This document shows, piece by piece, positions 1 to 11,165 of a DNA stretch of 64,000 nt; position 1 is the stretch's first letter, and the number at the start of each line of letters is the position of its first letter. The position numbers and the translations under genes are program-made. The notes under the pieces are model-generated. The model ran no database searches, had not been told where the DNA came from, and saw only the letters and a program-made list of their open reading frames with translations. Origin of the DNA: Nicotiana tabacum (lineage: Eukaryota; Streptophyta; Magnoliopsida; Solanales; Solanaceae); contig NC_134081.1 in assembly GCF_000715075.1 (NCBI RefSeq), positions 113,124,289 through 113,188,288 on the forward strand. Direction: 5' to 3'.

Positions 1-49
1 TACAATACTGTTTGATTACAAATTAATTGTATACCAACTGTTACCAACT
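1..49 (-). repeat. G1-type LTR fragment and primer-site remnant
   Basis: The first 30 bases resemble G1 LTR sequence near 246-275 and 19560-19590. Bases 38-49 resemble the primer site that follows a G1 LTR on the minus strand, with two changes. This is a broken piece of a neighbouring G1 copy cut by the window edge. It hints that the next LTR may be a 5' LTR rather than a 3' LTR. Confidence 0.4.
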
Positions 50-388
50 TGTTACGACCCAAAATCCTACCACAGGAGTCATGATGGCACCTAGTCTCTA
101 AGACTAGGTAAGCCGATTTCCATTACATTTTTGAAGCCATTTTTTAAAACAAACAACGGAAATAATTACAATATACAACCTTCCAAGACTGGTAGTACTG
201 AGTCGCGAACTCTAACTGAATACATAAAATGATCATGAGGACCGAATATACAATATTGTTTGATTACAAGTTAACAGTATAATGAAATGAAATGACTCCA
301 AGGGACTGCGACGACCAAGCAGCTCTACCTTGAATCCTTACGATCCCTCTTTAACATTGCTCAAGTCAGTTATCTTCAATACCTGGCT

Positions 389-406
389 CTGCACAAAAAT
401 GTGCAG
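389..406 (-). other. U5 stem-loop, G1 LTR
   Basis: CTGCACA-AAAA-TGTGCAG, a perfect 7-bp stem with a 4-base loop. It stands beside the TACTCATACTACACTT-type motif that is shared by all the gypsy LTR families in the window. Confidence 0.7.
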
Positions 407-921
407 AAGTGTAGTATGAGTACACCATGGTCGGTACCCAGTAAGTATCAAGACTAACCTCATTGGAGTAGAGACGAGGTACAGTCAAGACACTCATTAG
501 TCTAATAACCTGTGCAATATAATATACAATTATATTATATTGTAATACAATCAGTGGTATGCACAGCAAGAAAACAAGAATACCATAAACATCACTCAAC
601 AATTAATAATACATGTACGCACAATTAATTCAAGTTTTTCAAATAAATATCCTTCGCATAAAATTCTTCCAAATAACTCTCTTTCAAATGTAGTTTTCTC
701 AAATAATTATTTTTCAAATATAATTCTTTCAATAAATATTTTCAAATATAATTTCCTCAAATAATTATCTTTCAAATACAATTCTTTCACATAATTCTTT
801 TTGAATAAAAATCCTTCCAAATAAATATTTAAATATAATTCTTTCAATTAAAAAGTCACCATGTGACACCTCATTTCAAAATCATTAAAACAATACGGGT
901 CTCAGCCCATTTTCATATTTC

Positions 922-1110
922 CACGGCACCTCGTGCCCATAATTAAATCATATCACAACTGCACGGATAATTTACGTGCCAATTATCATCATCATTTCAT
1001 CACAACACCTCGTGCCCACATTTCATATCACAACTACACGGACAATTCACATGCCAAATATCCTCATTATTTACTCACGGCACCCCGTGCCCACATTTTA
1101 ATTTATAATC
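922..1110 (-). repeat. GCAC/GTGC dyad words in G1 LTR
   Basis: Alternating short dyads occur here: GGCACCTCGTGCC-type words and GCACGGATAATTTACGTGC-type words. The second is the reverse complement of the word amplified in the E2 LTRs. The corresponding block in the other G1 LTR is about 20200-20405. Confidence 0.6.
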
Positions 1111-1279
1111 TGCCTGGCAATAGCCACAGGCTCTCAATTTCAACATAAATCAGATTGTTATCAATTTACCAATAACAAGACAAATTGCACAAGGTATGAA
1201 AATAAACAGAAGAAAATTACAACATCACATAAAAATTATCAACACCACAACCCCACATCATCACATATCGTCCCTGACA

Positions 1280-1400
1280 ATAGCCACCCTTATCACTCCT
1301 ATAGCCACCATTATCGCTCTGCCCAGACAATATCAATAGCCACCCTTATCTCTCCTATTGCCACCCTCATCGCTCCTATAGCCACCCTTATCGCTCCGCC
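1280..1400 (-). repeat. 21-bp tandem repeat in G1 LTR
   Basis: About five degenerate units of GCCACCCTTATCGCTCCTATA, broken by a GCCCAGACAATAT spacer. The other G1 LTR has about seven units (20585-20760), so copy number has changed between the copies. Confidence 0.65.
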
Positions 1401-2644
1401 CAGACAATATTCTAACAACCACAACAACAGTGAAATGCCACCCTTATACCCACATAATATCAACGGCGAAATGCCACCCTTATCTCCCCAAAATAACAAC
1501 TCACACAACACAATAATTTACACAAAAAATTAACACGGCAACATAATAAAATCAATTCATATTACAATTTGCCCAATTGCCACATCCAAATTCCAAAGAT
1601 ATAACAAAAATCAATTAATTTTACAACAAATAGCCCAAGGCTCCACACAATGTATATAACACCCAAAAACAATCAATAGAGATAGAATTACTCAGCATAA
1701 AGCAAAACTTTCTTTAATGCAAATTTAGATAATTATATTAACACTTATTCTTAAGCTCGCTTAAATTAATTATTTGCATAAGAAAATTCATATTGGAATT
1801 AATTTCCAAGAAATTTTAAACCAACAATGCTCACAAAATTTCATAAATATTTCAAGTAACAATCACATCAAATTATCATATAAAAACAAATTCAACAATA
1901 AAGATTTAGGCATGGCAAACAGATGATTTAATAGTTTTCCACATTTTTCTAATTTACTACACAATAATGCCTAAGACTTTAATTCAATGAATTTTACATG
2001 TATAAGCCCTAGTACATACTCGTCACCTCACGTACACGGCTTTTCACGTTTCACAAATGACACATAAGACTCAATGCCTAAGGGGTAATTCCCCCACTCG
2101 AGGTTTAGCAAGACACTTACCTTTTTGAAGTTAGGCCGATATTCCAAAATAGCATTCTTGCTTAAATTGACCTCTGGACAGCTCAAATCTATCCAAATTA
2201 ATTATATAACTCCATTAAAATTCGTCGGAAACAATTCCGTATAATAATATGTTGACTTAAAAATTTATTCCAAAAAGTCAACAAAGTCAACGCCGGACCC
2301 GCCCCTCAGAACCCGATATAATTTTCATGAAATTCGAACACACATTCCGATACGAGTTCAACCATACCAATTTTATCGAATTCCGATAACAACTCGACCT
2401 CCAAATCTTAAATTTTCATTTTTGGAAGATTTTGCAAAAATCTTGATTTCTTCCATTTAAATCCAAAATAAATGATGAATATAACCATATAATCATAAAT
2501 TATAATCACTTTAGGATATAGAACACTTACCCCAATCCATATGGTAAAAATAGCCTCAAATATCGCTTCAATCCGAGTTTCATAGCTCCAAATATGTCAA
2601 AAATGGCTGAAACTTCGAAATATAGCTACTGCCCAGGTATTCAC

Positions 2645-3215
2645 TCTTCGCGATCGCGAAGCACAAAAATTTTCATCCCCAAAATTGTTCTTCGCGATCG
2701 CGGAAAACCAATCGCGAACGCGAAGGACAAACTCCCCCAACTCTTCCAGACAGCCTCTAGTATAATGGTCATAACATTTTGTACAAAACTCCAAATTGCA
2801 AATGGTGTAACTTTCTGAAAATTACACACCAAGGGCTATAACTTTTATTTGTTGCTCTTCTCCCAATTCCTCACAGATTTCTAGATATAAGCTTCCAAAT
2901 TCAGCCCTGTGCAACAGAGATTTCCAAACTCTTCCCAGACATCCTATAGTGTATCCACCATAACGTTTTGTACACAACTCCAAATGACAAATGGTAAACT
3001 TTTCGAAACCTAGACATCAAGGACTACAACTTTTGTTTTTGGATCATCTCCAAATTCTTTATAGATTGCGAGATATAAGCTTCCAAAGTCGGGTTAGTGC
3101 AGCAGAAAATTTCCTCTATGCAATCGTGAAAGGCCTTCCGCGATCGCGGTTCACCAGCCATTTTCCCCCATTTTGTGCTTCGCGATCGCGGCCAATTCCA
3201 CACGATCGCATAGCA
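2645..3215 (-). repeat. CG-rich palindrome array (TCGCGATCGCGA words), G1 LTR
   Basis: The words TCGCGATCGCGA, TCGCGATCGCGG and TCGCGAACGCGA occur at roughly 2647, 2691, 2710, 3137 and 3180 in otherwise AT-rich DNA. The equivalent arrays in other G1 copies are 5513-5605 and 28365-28800. Two similar blocks of about 150 bp, each containing a 'caaatggta' phrase, separate the two groups of words. Confidence 0.7.
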
Positions 3216-3464
3216 CACTACTGTAGCCAAAAACCAGAAGCTATAAATGGCCTAGAAATGGTCTGAAACCACCCCGAAACTCACCCAAGCCCCTCGGGAA
3301 CCCGTCCAATCACACCATCCAGTCCCATAACATAACACAGACCTGCTCGAGGACTCAAATCACATCAAATAACATCAAAACGACGAATCACACCTCAAAT
3401 CAAAATCTATGAACTTTGAACTTTCAAATGCTATATGTTGTGCCGAAACACATCAAATCAATCC

Positions 3465-3632
3465 CGAATGACTTCAAATTTTGCACACAAGTCATAATTG
3501 ACATAACAAAGCTATTCAAATTTCTAGAATCGGATTTCAACCCCTATATCAAAAAGTCAACCCCCCGGTCAAACTTTCCAAAAATTTGACTATGTCAATT
3601 ATGATTTGTGTGCAAAATTTAAAGTCATTCCG
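3465..3632. repeat. Inverted duplication at a rearrangement junction
   Basis: Bases 3465-3505 and 3591-3632 are inverted copies of one G1 LTR segment, differing at only two or three positions, with an 85-bp spacer. At this point G1 sequence switches from minus to plus orientation. It looks like a fold-back repair or template-switch scar. Confidence 0.7.
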
Positions 3633-4814
3633 TGCAGCTGTGAAAATGTGGGTTCACGACTCCTACCGGTATGGGGGTTCATTATATGTTGTGAAAATTG
3701 ATTATAAAATATATTGAAAAGAAGAAAGAAAGAAAGAAAATTGAAAATTTCAGTTGGCACAATGTGCAACATGCTTGTGATTCGGAGTTGAGGATGAGAT
3801 CCTCGTATTTTTACATGATATGAAATATTTAAATCGGGCTGCAAGCCACGGTGGAAGTTATGTAAGGACGAGGTCCTTGTGGTGAAATATTTATGAGTTT
3901 AAAAATTTTCCCTTTGTGAAATTAATTTGTACAATAATATTAATAGAGAATCATGCCTGTTAGGCTTATTTGATAACTCTTGTATATTTTTCTATTCATA
4001 TGCAACCATTTTCGTGTTGTAAACATTGAGTTTTAACCTATGAGATGAGTGCCCAGGTGGCGTTAAATGTGACTCATTAATCCGAGTAAGCAATCATTAG
4101 GTATTCATGCCTCACATTCTGTTGTCAGTGTTGTGAAAATTAGAAATGAGGTGGTGGTTTATATGAGATTAATTGATGATGCTGGAATTAATTATGAACA
4201 ACTTTTAAGACCAGAGATGTGGTGATGAGCATACATGTGATATGCTTCATGTCCTGATATCATTATGATAATGCAGTGCTAGTAATGCTGAGATTGCGTT
4301 ATTGATATATACATTGTGGATGTGTTGTTAGGAGTTGTTTTGGTGTTACTCTGGCAAGTGGTTAGGCCCAATTACAGGGTAGACTCTGCCGAAGTTTCTG
4401 AAAAATCTGCGAGTTAGAAAAAACAAATTTGGGAGATTGAGACGTGCAAAGAAGAGACAAAATTATGTTATGTGTTTGAGAACGAATGATCCTAAGCGGG
4501 GAAGAATGTAACACATCAAGAAAGTTGATGTGTGCATAGGCACAGGTTTCTATAGCCAGTTGAGACTAATACCGTGCGTTGATGAAAAATCAAACTTTCT
4601 GAAAATGTTAGGAGTGTAAGAAATTGGTCTTAAGGTTCATAAATATGGATAAAAGAAATAATCTCAAATGAGATGGTGTTGCCGGACTTACCTCCAATGC
4701 AGTAACGTGCGACCAACCGTGAGTATATGTGTAAAAGTAAAAATCATCAACAGTAGAAGACGATATGTATTTTAAATAATTTGTGATAAATTTTTTTCTT
4801 TCTATTTTTATTTT
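3591..4814 (+). mobile_element. G1 internal 3' region, plus strand, non-coding
   Basis: From about 3655 this is the inverted counterpart of 16576-17450, for example a shared phrase around 'cagttggcacaatgtgca' and another around 'gaatgatcctaagcg'. It represents the region between gag and the 3' LTR of a G1 element. No gag or pol motif can be read in any frame, so this family appears to lack most of pol. The stretch ends in a T-rich run just before the LTR that starts at 4815. Confidence 0.6.
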
Positions 4815-5902
4815 TGCAACGACCCGACTTGTCGTTTTAAGAATTTAAGCCCCTTCTGGCGGCATAAGGCCCTGAGCAGCTTCTTATTATGAGTATTGAC
4901 TTACGTGCGTGGTTGAATTCAGTTATCGGATGATTTGGAGTGATTGGGGACACGATGCCCAAAACGGAAGCTTAAGTCTTAGGATTTTTACCGTAGTCGG
5001 AACTGTGTGAAGACGACTCCGGAATGGAATTTTGATGATGTCAATAGCTCCGTATGGTGATCTTGGATTTATTTGCGTGTCCGGAAAATTATTTGGAGGT
5101 CTGTAGTGGAATTAGGCTTGAAATTCTGAAAGTTGAATTTTTGGGAAGTTTGACCGGGGGTGACATTTTGATATCGAGGTCAGAATTCGATTCTGGAAAT
5201 TGGAATAGCTTCGTTATGTCATTTATGACTTGTGTGCAAAATATGAAGTCATTCCGAATTTATTTGATGTATTTCGGCATAAGATATAGAATTTGAAAGT
5301 TCAATGTTCATTAGGTTTGAATTGAGGTGTGATTCATGGTTTTAGAGTTGTTTGATGTGATTCGAGGCTTCGACTAAGTTCGTATGATGTTTTAGGACTT
5401 GTTGGTATATTTGGTTGACATCCCGAGGGGCTCGGGTGAGTTTCGGGGTGGTTTCAGACAATTTCTAGGCCATTTTTAATTGCTGGTTTCTGCTTACAGA
5501 GGTGTGCATCACGATCACGAACTTTTGGTCGCGTTCGCGAAGAGCGAACAACAGTTTGGGGCCTTATGAATCGTGATCGCGGAAGCTCTTTCGCGATCGC
5601 GTAGAACAAATCTCTGTTGCACTGACCCATCTTTGGAGGCTTATATCTCGCAATCTATAAAGAATTTGGAGATGATCCAAAAATAAAAGTTGTATCCCTT
5701 GATGTCTAGTTTTCATACAAGTAAACCATTTGTCATTTGGAATTGTGTACAAAAAGTTATGTTGGATACACTATAGGCTATTTGGGAAGAGTTTGGAAAT
5801 CTCTGTTGCACAAGGCTAATTTTGGAAGTTTATATCTAGTAATGTATAAGGAATTGGGAGATGAGCAACAAATAAAAATTATAGCCCTTGGTGTCTAATT
5901 CC
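4815..5902 (+). mobile_element. G1 LTR, plus strand, 3'-truncated
   Basis: It starts TGCAACGACCCGACTTGTCG, which matches the reverse complement of the G1 LTR end at 29495, and stays similar for several hundred bases. It carries the CG-word array at 5513-5605 and two similar blocks of about 100-150 bp (5607-5760 and 5795-5900). It is cut near 5902, where CHR polyprotein sequence begins, so the second half of the LTR is missing. Confidence 0.7.
5513..5605 (+). repeat. CG-rich palindrome array in truncated G1 LTR
   Basis: Short words such as ATCACGATCACGA, TCGCGTTCGCGA and TCGCGATCGCG, some decayed by CG-to-TG or CG-to-CA changes. Same position in the LTR as the arrays at 2645-3215 and 28365-28800. 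Confidence 0.6.
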
Positions 5903-6462
5903 CTAAGTTGATTCAGGAGCGACTCCGTACAGCGAAGTCCAGACAGAAGAGTTACGCGGATCAGAAAGTGCGTGATTTATCATTTATGGTAGGTGAAAAA
6001 GTTATTTTGAAGGTTTCGCCGATGAAGGGAATCATGAGATTTGGGAAAAAGGGGAAATTGAGCCCAAGGTTTATAGGCCCATTTGAGGTGTTGAGACGAG
6101 TTGGGGAGGTTGCTTATGAGCTTGCATTGCCGCCTATCGGGATTCATCCGGTTTTCCATGTATCTATGCTCCTGAAGTATCATGCCGACCTATCACATGT
6201 GTTAGACTTCAGCACAGTTCAGCTAGATAATATCTTGGGTTATGAAGAGGAGCCAGCTGCCATTGTTGATAAACAGGTTCGCCAGTTGAGGTCCAAGAGG
6301 ATTTTTGCAGTAAAAGTCCAGTGGAGGGGCCAACCAATCGAGGAAGCGACTTGGGAGGCAGAGGAAAACATGCGGAGCAGATATCCACACTTATTCAACA
6401 CTTCAGGTATAATTCTAAACTCGTTCGAGGACGAATGTTTGTTTAAGAGGTGGAGAATGTAA
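5903..6462 (+). pseudogene. 3' end of CHR polyprotein (integrase tail and chromodomain)
   Basis: An open frame of about 184 codons, nearly identical in DNA to 13736-14294. It covers the C-terminal part of a Ty3/gypsy integrase, with the conserved FGKKGKLSPRFIGPFEVL stretch, and then a chromodomain marked by VKVQWRGQP and EATWEAEE. The start is missing: the sequence begins in mid-gene at the join to a truncated G1 LTR. The frame is uninterrupted here, whereas the downstream copy has a frameshift before its chromodomain. The stop codon TAA uses the first bases of the LTR at 6458. It belongs to a second CHR copy that shared this LTR. Confidence 0.85.
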
Positions 6463-7179
6463 TGACCCATCCGATCATTTTGACTCTTAGAATCATGTTC
6501 CCTAAAATAAAACTTCACATATGTGGTTTTAATAATTTATGACTTGCGGGGATGGTTGGTCCGTGATTTGGAAGTGTTTGGGTTGAAATTGGAACACTTG
6601 GTTCCTTAAGTTGGCTTTAAAAGGCCAAGTTTGACTTTGGTCAACATTTTGCGAAAACGACATCGGAATAAAATTTTGACGATTCCAACAGCTCCGTATG
6701 GTAATTTTGGACTTGGGAGCGTGTTCGAAATTTTATTTGGAAGTCCGTAGTTAAATTAGGCTTGAAATGGCTAAAATAGGAAATTTAAGTTTGGAACTTT
6801 GACCGGGGATTTGACTTTTTGATACCTGAGTCGGAATCCAGTTCTGAAAATTTTCATACCTCTATTATGTTATTTATGACTTGTGTGCAAAATTTGAGGT
6901 CAATTGGACTTGATTTGATAGGTTTTGACATCAAATGTAGAAGTTGGAAATTTTAAGTTTCATTAAGCTTGAATTGGAGCATAATTCGTGGTTTTAGTGT
7001 CGTTTTATGTGATTTGAGATTTCAAATAAGTTCGTATGATGTTTTAGGACTTGTAGGTATATTTGGTTGAGGTCCCGAGGGCCTCGGGTGAGTTTCGAAT
7101 GGTTAACGGATCAAAAGTTGGACTTAAAACAGCTGCTGCAATTTTTCTCTTCTGCTGGAATTTCTGGGTTGTGATCGAG

Positions 7180-7330
7180 CCAGAGATCGAACCCAATATC
7201 GAGGCCCAAGATCGAGGCCCATGATCGAGGTCCATGATCGCACTCCCTTGATCGGACTCCCATGATCGGACTCCATGATTGAGGTCCAGGATCGGACTCC
7301 ATGATCGAGATCCAGGATCGAGGTCAGCCT
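7180..7330 (+). repeat. ATCGAGG/ATCGGACTCC word array, CHR LTR
   Basis: About ten short words built on GATCGAGG and CATGATCGGACTCC lie immediately upstream of the TATA box. Related arrays are at 14935-15025 in the 3' LTR and, inverted, at 43555-43680 in the solo LTR. Confidence 0.7.
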
Positions 7331-7338
7331 GGACAGAT

Positions 7339-7356
7339 CTATAAGTTATAAAAACA
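7339..7356 (+). promoter_or_regulatory. TATA box of CHR 5' LTR
   Basis: CTATAAGTTATAAAAACA follows the word array directly. The solo LTR of the same family has an equivalent TTTTATAAAAAAAA in the same place (minus strand, near 43516-43532). Transcription would start within about 30 bp. Confidence 0.6.
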
Positions 7357-8143
7357 GGGGGCTTCGTCCCATTTGCCATTTTTAATGAATTGAAGCTTGA
7401 AGAGAGGTAATTTTGTTATATTTTCAAGGAAACAATATTGGGATAAGTGATTCTAACTCGGATTTGGTAAATATACAAAAATATATCATTGTTTTCACCA
7501 TTTAATTAGTGTTTTGAGATTGAAATTTGGGAAATTTTTAGAAATCTCATAGAAATGAATTTTTGAGATTTCGGTATCGATTCAGAGTCAGATTTGAGTG
7601 AAACTGGTATGGTTGGACTCGTAATTGAATGGGTTGTTAGATTTCATAACTTTCGCCGGATTCCGAGATGTGGGCCCCACGAACGAATTTTTAATTAATT
7701 TTGGGATTTTACTGAAAATGTAGTATTTTCTTATAGAATTGATTCCTATAAATTTTAGTGATTGTATCAAATTATTTTTGGTTAGATTCGAGCCAATCAA
7801 AGTTGGATAATCGAGGAAAAGGCCTACTAATAGATTAAATTGGAGCAACACGAGGTAAGTCTCTTGTCTAATCTTGTGAGGGGGAAATTACCCCATAGGT
7901 AATTAAAGTAATAATTGTTGCTAATTGTGGGGGCTAGTACGCACGAGGTGACAAGAGTCCGTGCGTAGCCACTATTAATGCTAAAGTCCGGGTAGTTTAG
8001 GACTCAAAGCATGAATTACTTGTGTAAATTGTATTCTTTATTTAATTAATATTATTTGATATATATTTATATATTGTGAATTGTTAGATAAAAAAATATT
8101 AAAGGATGGAAATCTCATATTCTTTAATCTTCTGTTTAAACTA

Positions 8144-8360
8144 ATTAATTGTTAAGAGAAATTATTCTTCCTCCCGAAATTTATCTTAATAAATATACTC
8201 TCTTTCCGGAGGTACATAAGAAAATGTCCTCCTTTCTTGTGGAGCGGGCCGAACGCCTCGGCATGATAGATGCATCTATGGATCGTGCCGCACGTCCCTC
8301 AACAGTATACATGATACTCTGGATCAGGCCGTACGACCTCAGCAGAAATCGTGCTTAATA
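8144..8360 (+). repeat. Conserved GC-rich dyad module in CHR and E3 LTRs
   Basis: This block is shared with 15591-15805, 31455-31640, 38835-39010 and 42478-42675. It holds the 14-bp palindrome ATAGATGCATCTAT (8266-8279), the dyad CGTGCCGCACG, and two imperfect direct repeats of about 25 bp built on GATCG-GCCG-ACG. An open frame of 69 codons crosses it in the plus direction; similar frames are open in two other CHR LTRs but not through the E3 copies. Confidence 0.65.
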
Positions 8361-8761
8361 ATAATAATTACACGATACTTTGATAGTTTATTGCAGCTTG
8401 CGAAGCTAGTTGATAAATTGGAAATCTTTGGAATTAAAAGAATTATTATCCCTGCTTGCCAAGGAATTATTGTTATTCCTGTAAATAAGATTAATTGATG
8501 AATTGAAAATTTATTGGAATTGAAGGAATTTAGTTAATATATTGAGAATTGTTGCATTTGAAGGAATTTAATTATTTCTACTGGTTAAATAAATTATTGT
8601 TATATTCTGTGAATCATGCTGAATTATATATTCTAGTTTTATTTCAATTATTATTATTGACCCGTAGTGAGTGTCAAAGTTGGCCATCTCGTCTCTACCA
8701 CTTCGAGATTAGGCTTGATACCTACTGGGTACACGTTGTTTACGTACTCATACTACACTTG

Positions 8762-8778
8762 CTGCACTCTTTGTGCAG
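8762..8778 (+). other. U5 stem-loop, CHR 5' LTR
   Basis: CTGCAC-TCTTT-GTGCAG, a perfect 6-bp stem, directly after the GTACTCATACTACACTTG motif. Confidence 0.7.
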
Positions 8779-9130
8779 GACCCGAGGCAAGTACTAGTGG
8801 AGGACCTATCGTCTTACACCCACGTTATCCAGAGGCGTAGTGGTAAACTGCCTTGCTGAGCCGTTCTGCAGCTACCAGTGTCTCTTCTCGTATTTTGTTT
8901 TTTCATTCTGTCTATTTTCATTTCAGACAGTATGTGGAGTTTTGTATAATCTACTAGATACTCATACACTTGTGATACCAGGTCTTGGCACACACATTGA
9001 TAGAATTTGGTGTCTTATTATTTTTCTTGGATTTAAATTTATCGATATATATTTAATTTATTAGTTAGCTTGACTAGATGTAGTGTTGGGCGCCATCACG
9101 ACCTATAGGTGAAATTGGGTCGGGACAACA

Positions 9131-9142
9131 TGGTATCAGAGC
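9131..9142 (+). other. Primer-binding site, CHR
   Basis: TGGTATCAGAGC abuts the LTR end. It is complementary to the 3' end of plant initiator tRNA-Met, the usual primer for these gypsy elements. Confidence 0.9.
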
Positions 9143-9200
9143 CCTAGGTTCACGCAGGTCTTACAAGTTATGATCAGACCTGATAGAGTCTTACGGATCG

Positions 9201-9218
9201 GTACAGAGACGTCTGTAC
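9201..9218 (+). other. Leader hairpin, CHR
   Basis: GTACAGA-GACG-TCTGTAC, a perfect 7-bp stem and 4-base loop; its centre AGACGTCT is itself a palindrome. It lies about 70 bases after the primer site in a leader of about 110 bases that is shared with G1, E2 and E3. Confidence 0.7.
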
Positions 9219-9318
9219 TTATCTTCGAGAGGCTACAGGGTGTTAGGAAACTACCTTTCTTCATATTCCATCGTGCAATTAATGTAGTACTAAATATTCT
9301 TCTCTTATTTTCTCATAG

Positions 9319-10647
9319 ATGGTGAGAACGCACTCTAATGAGGTTTCAGACCAGGGAAGAGCTACTCCCCCAGTTGCTAGAGGCCGAGATAGAGGCCGAG
9401 GGAGGGCTCCAGCCCGTTGTAGAGGGCGAGGACGTCCCAGGACTATTCCAGTTATCCCACTTGTGGGTCCAGCAGAGAATCCCATCGTTGAGGAACAGGG
9501 AGAGATGCCTGTGGCAGAGCTAGCTCCGGTGGATTTCACATCTGCACCGGTATTCCAGGATGTTATGGGTCGTATGCTGCGGTTTATGAACAATATGACT
9601 CAGGCCGGTTTATTTCCGACAGACCCAGCCACATTTCAGGCGGGCGGGGGAGCACAGACCTCTACCGTACAAGCTCATGGACAGGCAGCTGCTGTATATC
9701 AGACCCAGGGTGCACTACCCGTGGGTGGAGCCCAGCCAGTGGCAGCAGCTACACCCGAGCCAAGGCCAACAGCAGCTGCTGATCCGCAGAAACTATTGGA
9801 CAGGTGGACTAGATTACATCCTCCTGTCTTTGGGGCTGAGCGACATGAGGATCCTCAGGATTTGATTGATCGGTGCAAGGATAGATTGTACAACATGAGG
9901 ATATTGGAGTCTCATGGGGTAGACTTTGCTACTTTTCAGCTAGAGGGTAGAGCCCGTAGATGATGGCAGTCTGATGTTCTTGGCAGACCAGCAGATTCTC
10001 CTCCCATAACTTGGGACAGGTTCACCTGTATCTTCCTAGACATGTATATTCCACCCTCTCAGATGGAAGAGTTGAGGTTTCACTTTGAGCAGCTGTAACA
10101 AGGTCAGATGTCAGTGACCGATTATTTGGCGAGGTTTTATGAGTTATCTCGCCATGCACTTATGATACTCCCTATTGAGGCAGAGAGAGTGCAAAGGTTT
10201 GTTGTAGGTTTACATACAGGCATTCACGCCACTATGGCTCAAGAGGTTGAGATGGGAACTTCTTATGAGCTAGTCGTGGAGATAGCCCGCAGGATTGAGG
10301 GTGTACGTCAGCGTAGCCGAGAGCAGGTTACTAAAGATAAGAGGTTTAGGTATTCTGGAGAGTTCAGAGGTGTTCCGTCTGGGGGCAGAGGTCAGTTTGT
10401 GAAAGGGCAGTCCAGCAAGCCTCTATATCAAGCACCACCGCCTCCTCGAGGTGCTCCAGTGTGACCCTATCTCAGTGTTATACCAAAGAGTTCTTATCGC
10501 CCGCCAGCTATTCAAGATCCTCCCAGTGGGTCTTCAGTTCCCCAGGGCTAGACCCTTAGTCAGCAGCCCATCGCACCGAAGAGTTATTATGAGTGCGGGG
10601 ATCCTAGTCACATACAGAGATTTTGCCCCAGGCTTCGGGGTAAGCTA
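9319..10647 (+). pseudogene. CHR gag (capsid/nucleocapsid), broken
   Basis: Starts at ATG 9319 with an arginine/glycine-rich N-terminus, followed by a low-complexity Q/A/P region and the gag core (9795-10330) with FGAERHEDPQDLIDRC and YELSRHALMILP-type motifs. The nucleocapsid zinc knuckle (about 10582-10626) reads YYECG...H...C, so its first cysteine is lost. In-frame stops occur at 9961 (TGA), 10096 (TAA), 10462 (TGA) and near 10551 (TAG). The first two stand where the family usually has W and Q, as I recall it. Gag would form the virus-like particle and package element RNA; this copy cannot. Confidence 0.85.
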
Positions 10648-11145
10648 GTGCAACAGGGTCAGCAGCCTATGATTACTGTACCAGTTGTTTCATCAGTTAT
10701 CCGACCACGAAAAGGTGGAGGACAGGTGGGTAGAGGCCGTCCTAGAGGTGGAGGTCAGCCAGGCGGAGGCCAGCCAGTTGGAGCTCCAGCTCAGTTTTAT
10801 GCTTTTCCGGCCAGACCAAATGCAGAGGCCTCAGATGCCTTGATTACAGGTATTATTTTTGTTTGCGGCAAAGATGCCTCAGTATTATTTGATCCAAGAT
10901 CTATGTATTCATATGTGTCATCTCTATTTGCTCCATTCCTGGGTGTTTCTCGTGAGTCCTTGAGTACTCCTGTTTATATGTCCACTCATGTGGACGATTC
11001 TGTTATTATGAACCAGATCTGCCGGTCCTGTATTATTACATTCTGTGGTTATGAAACTAGAGCAAATCTCATATTGCTTGAGATGACCGGTTTTGAAATT
11101 ATTTTGGGCATGGACTGGTTATCTCCATATCATGCTATTTAGATT
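10648..11145 (+). pseudogene. CHR aspartic protease, active site altered
   Basis: Continues in the gag frame after the zinc knuckle. A glycine-rich linker leads to the retropepsin domain with VLFDPRSMYSYVSS at about 10882-10923. The family usually shows a D-P-G-S-T core; here G is R and T is M, so cleavage activity is unlikely. The C-terminal [11 protein letters not shown] motif is present (11109-11141). The frame ends at a TAG (11140-11142) that looks like the result of a one-base deletion, and the reading continues from about 11146 in another frame. Confidence 0.8.
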
Positions 11146-11165
11146 GTCATGCCAAGACTGTTACC

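Larger units (their letters stand above)
50..3589 (-). mobile_element. G1 LTR, minus strand, truncated at its 5' end
   Basis: Bases 50 to about 2200 align in the same orientation with 19344 to about 21540, so this is a second copy of the G1 LTR. It starts with TGTTACGACCC, the inverted end of a Solanaceae gypsy LTR. Compared with the other G1 LTR, it lacks about 330 bp at its minus-strand beginning and stops at an inverted junction near 3590. Inside it, in LTR sense, lie an array of CG-rich palindromic words (2645-3215), a 21-bp tandem repeat (1280-1400), GCAC/GTGC dyad words (922-1110) and the U5 hairpin (389-406). No protein is encoded; short open frames here are not shared in a coding-like way. 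Confidence 0.8.
6458..9130 (+). repeat. CHR 5' LTR
   Basis: It runs from TGTAATGACCC to GGGACAACA directly before the primer site. It has an array of ATCGAGG and ATCGGACTCC words (7180-7330), a TATA box just after it (7339-7356), GAGAGGTAATTTTG near 7404 that could serve as a splice donor, a GC-rich dyad module (8144-8360) and the U5 hairpin (8762-8778). It is the only LTR of this element that keeps the core promoter. Confidence 0.9.
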
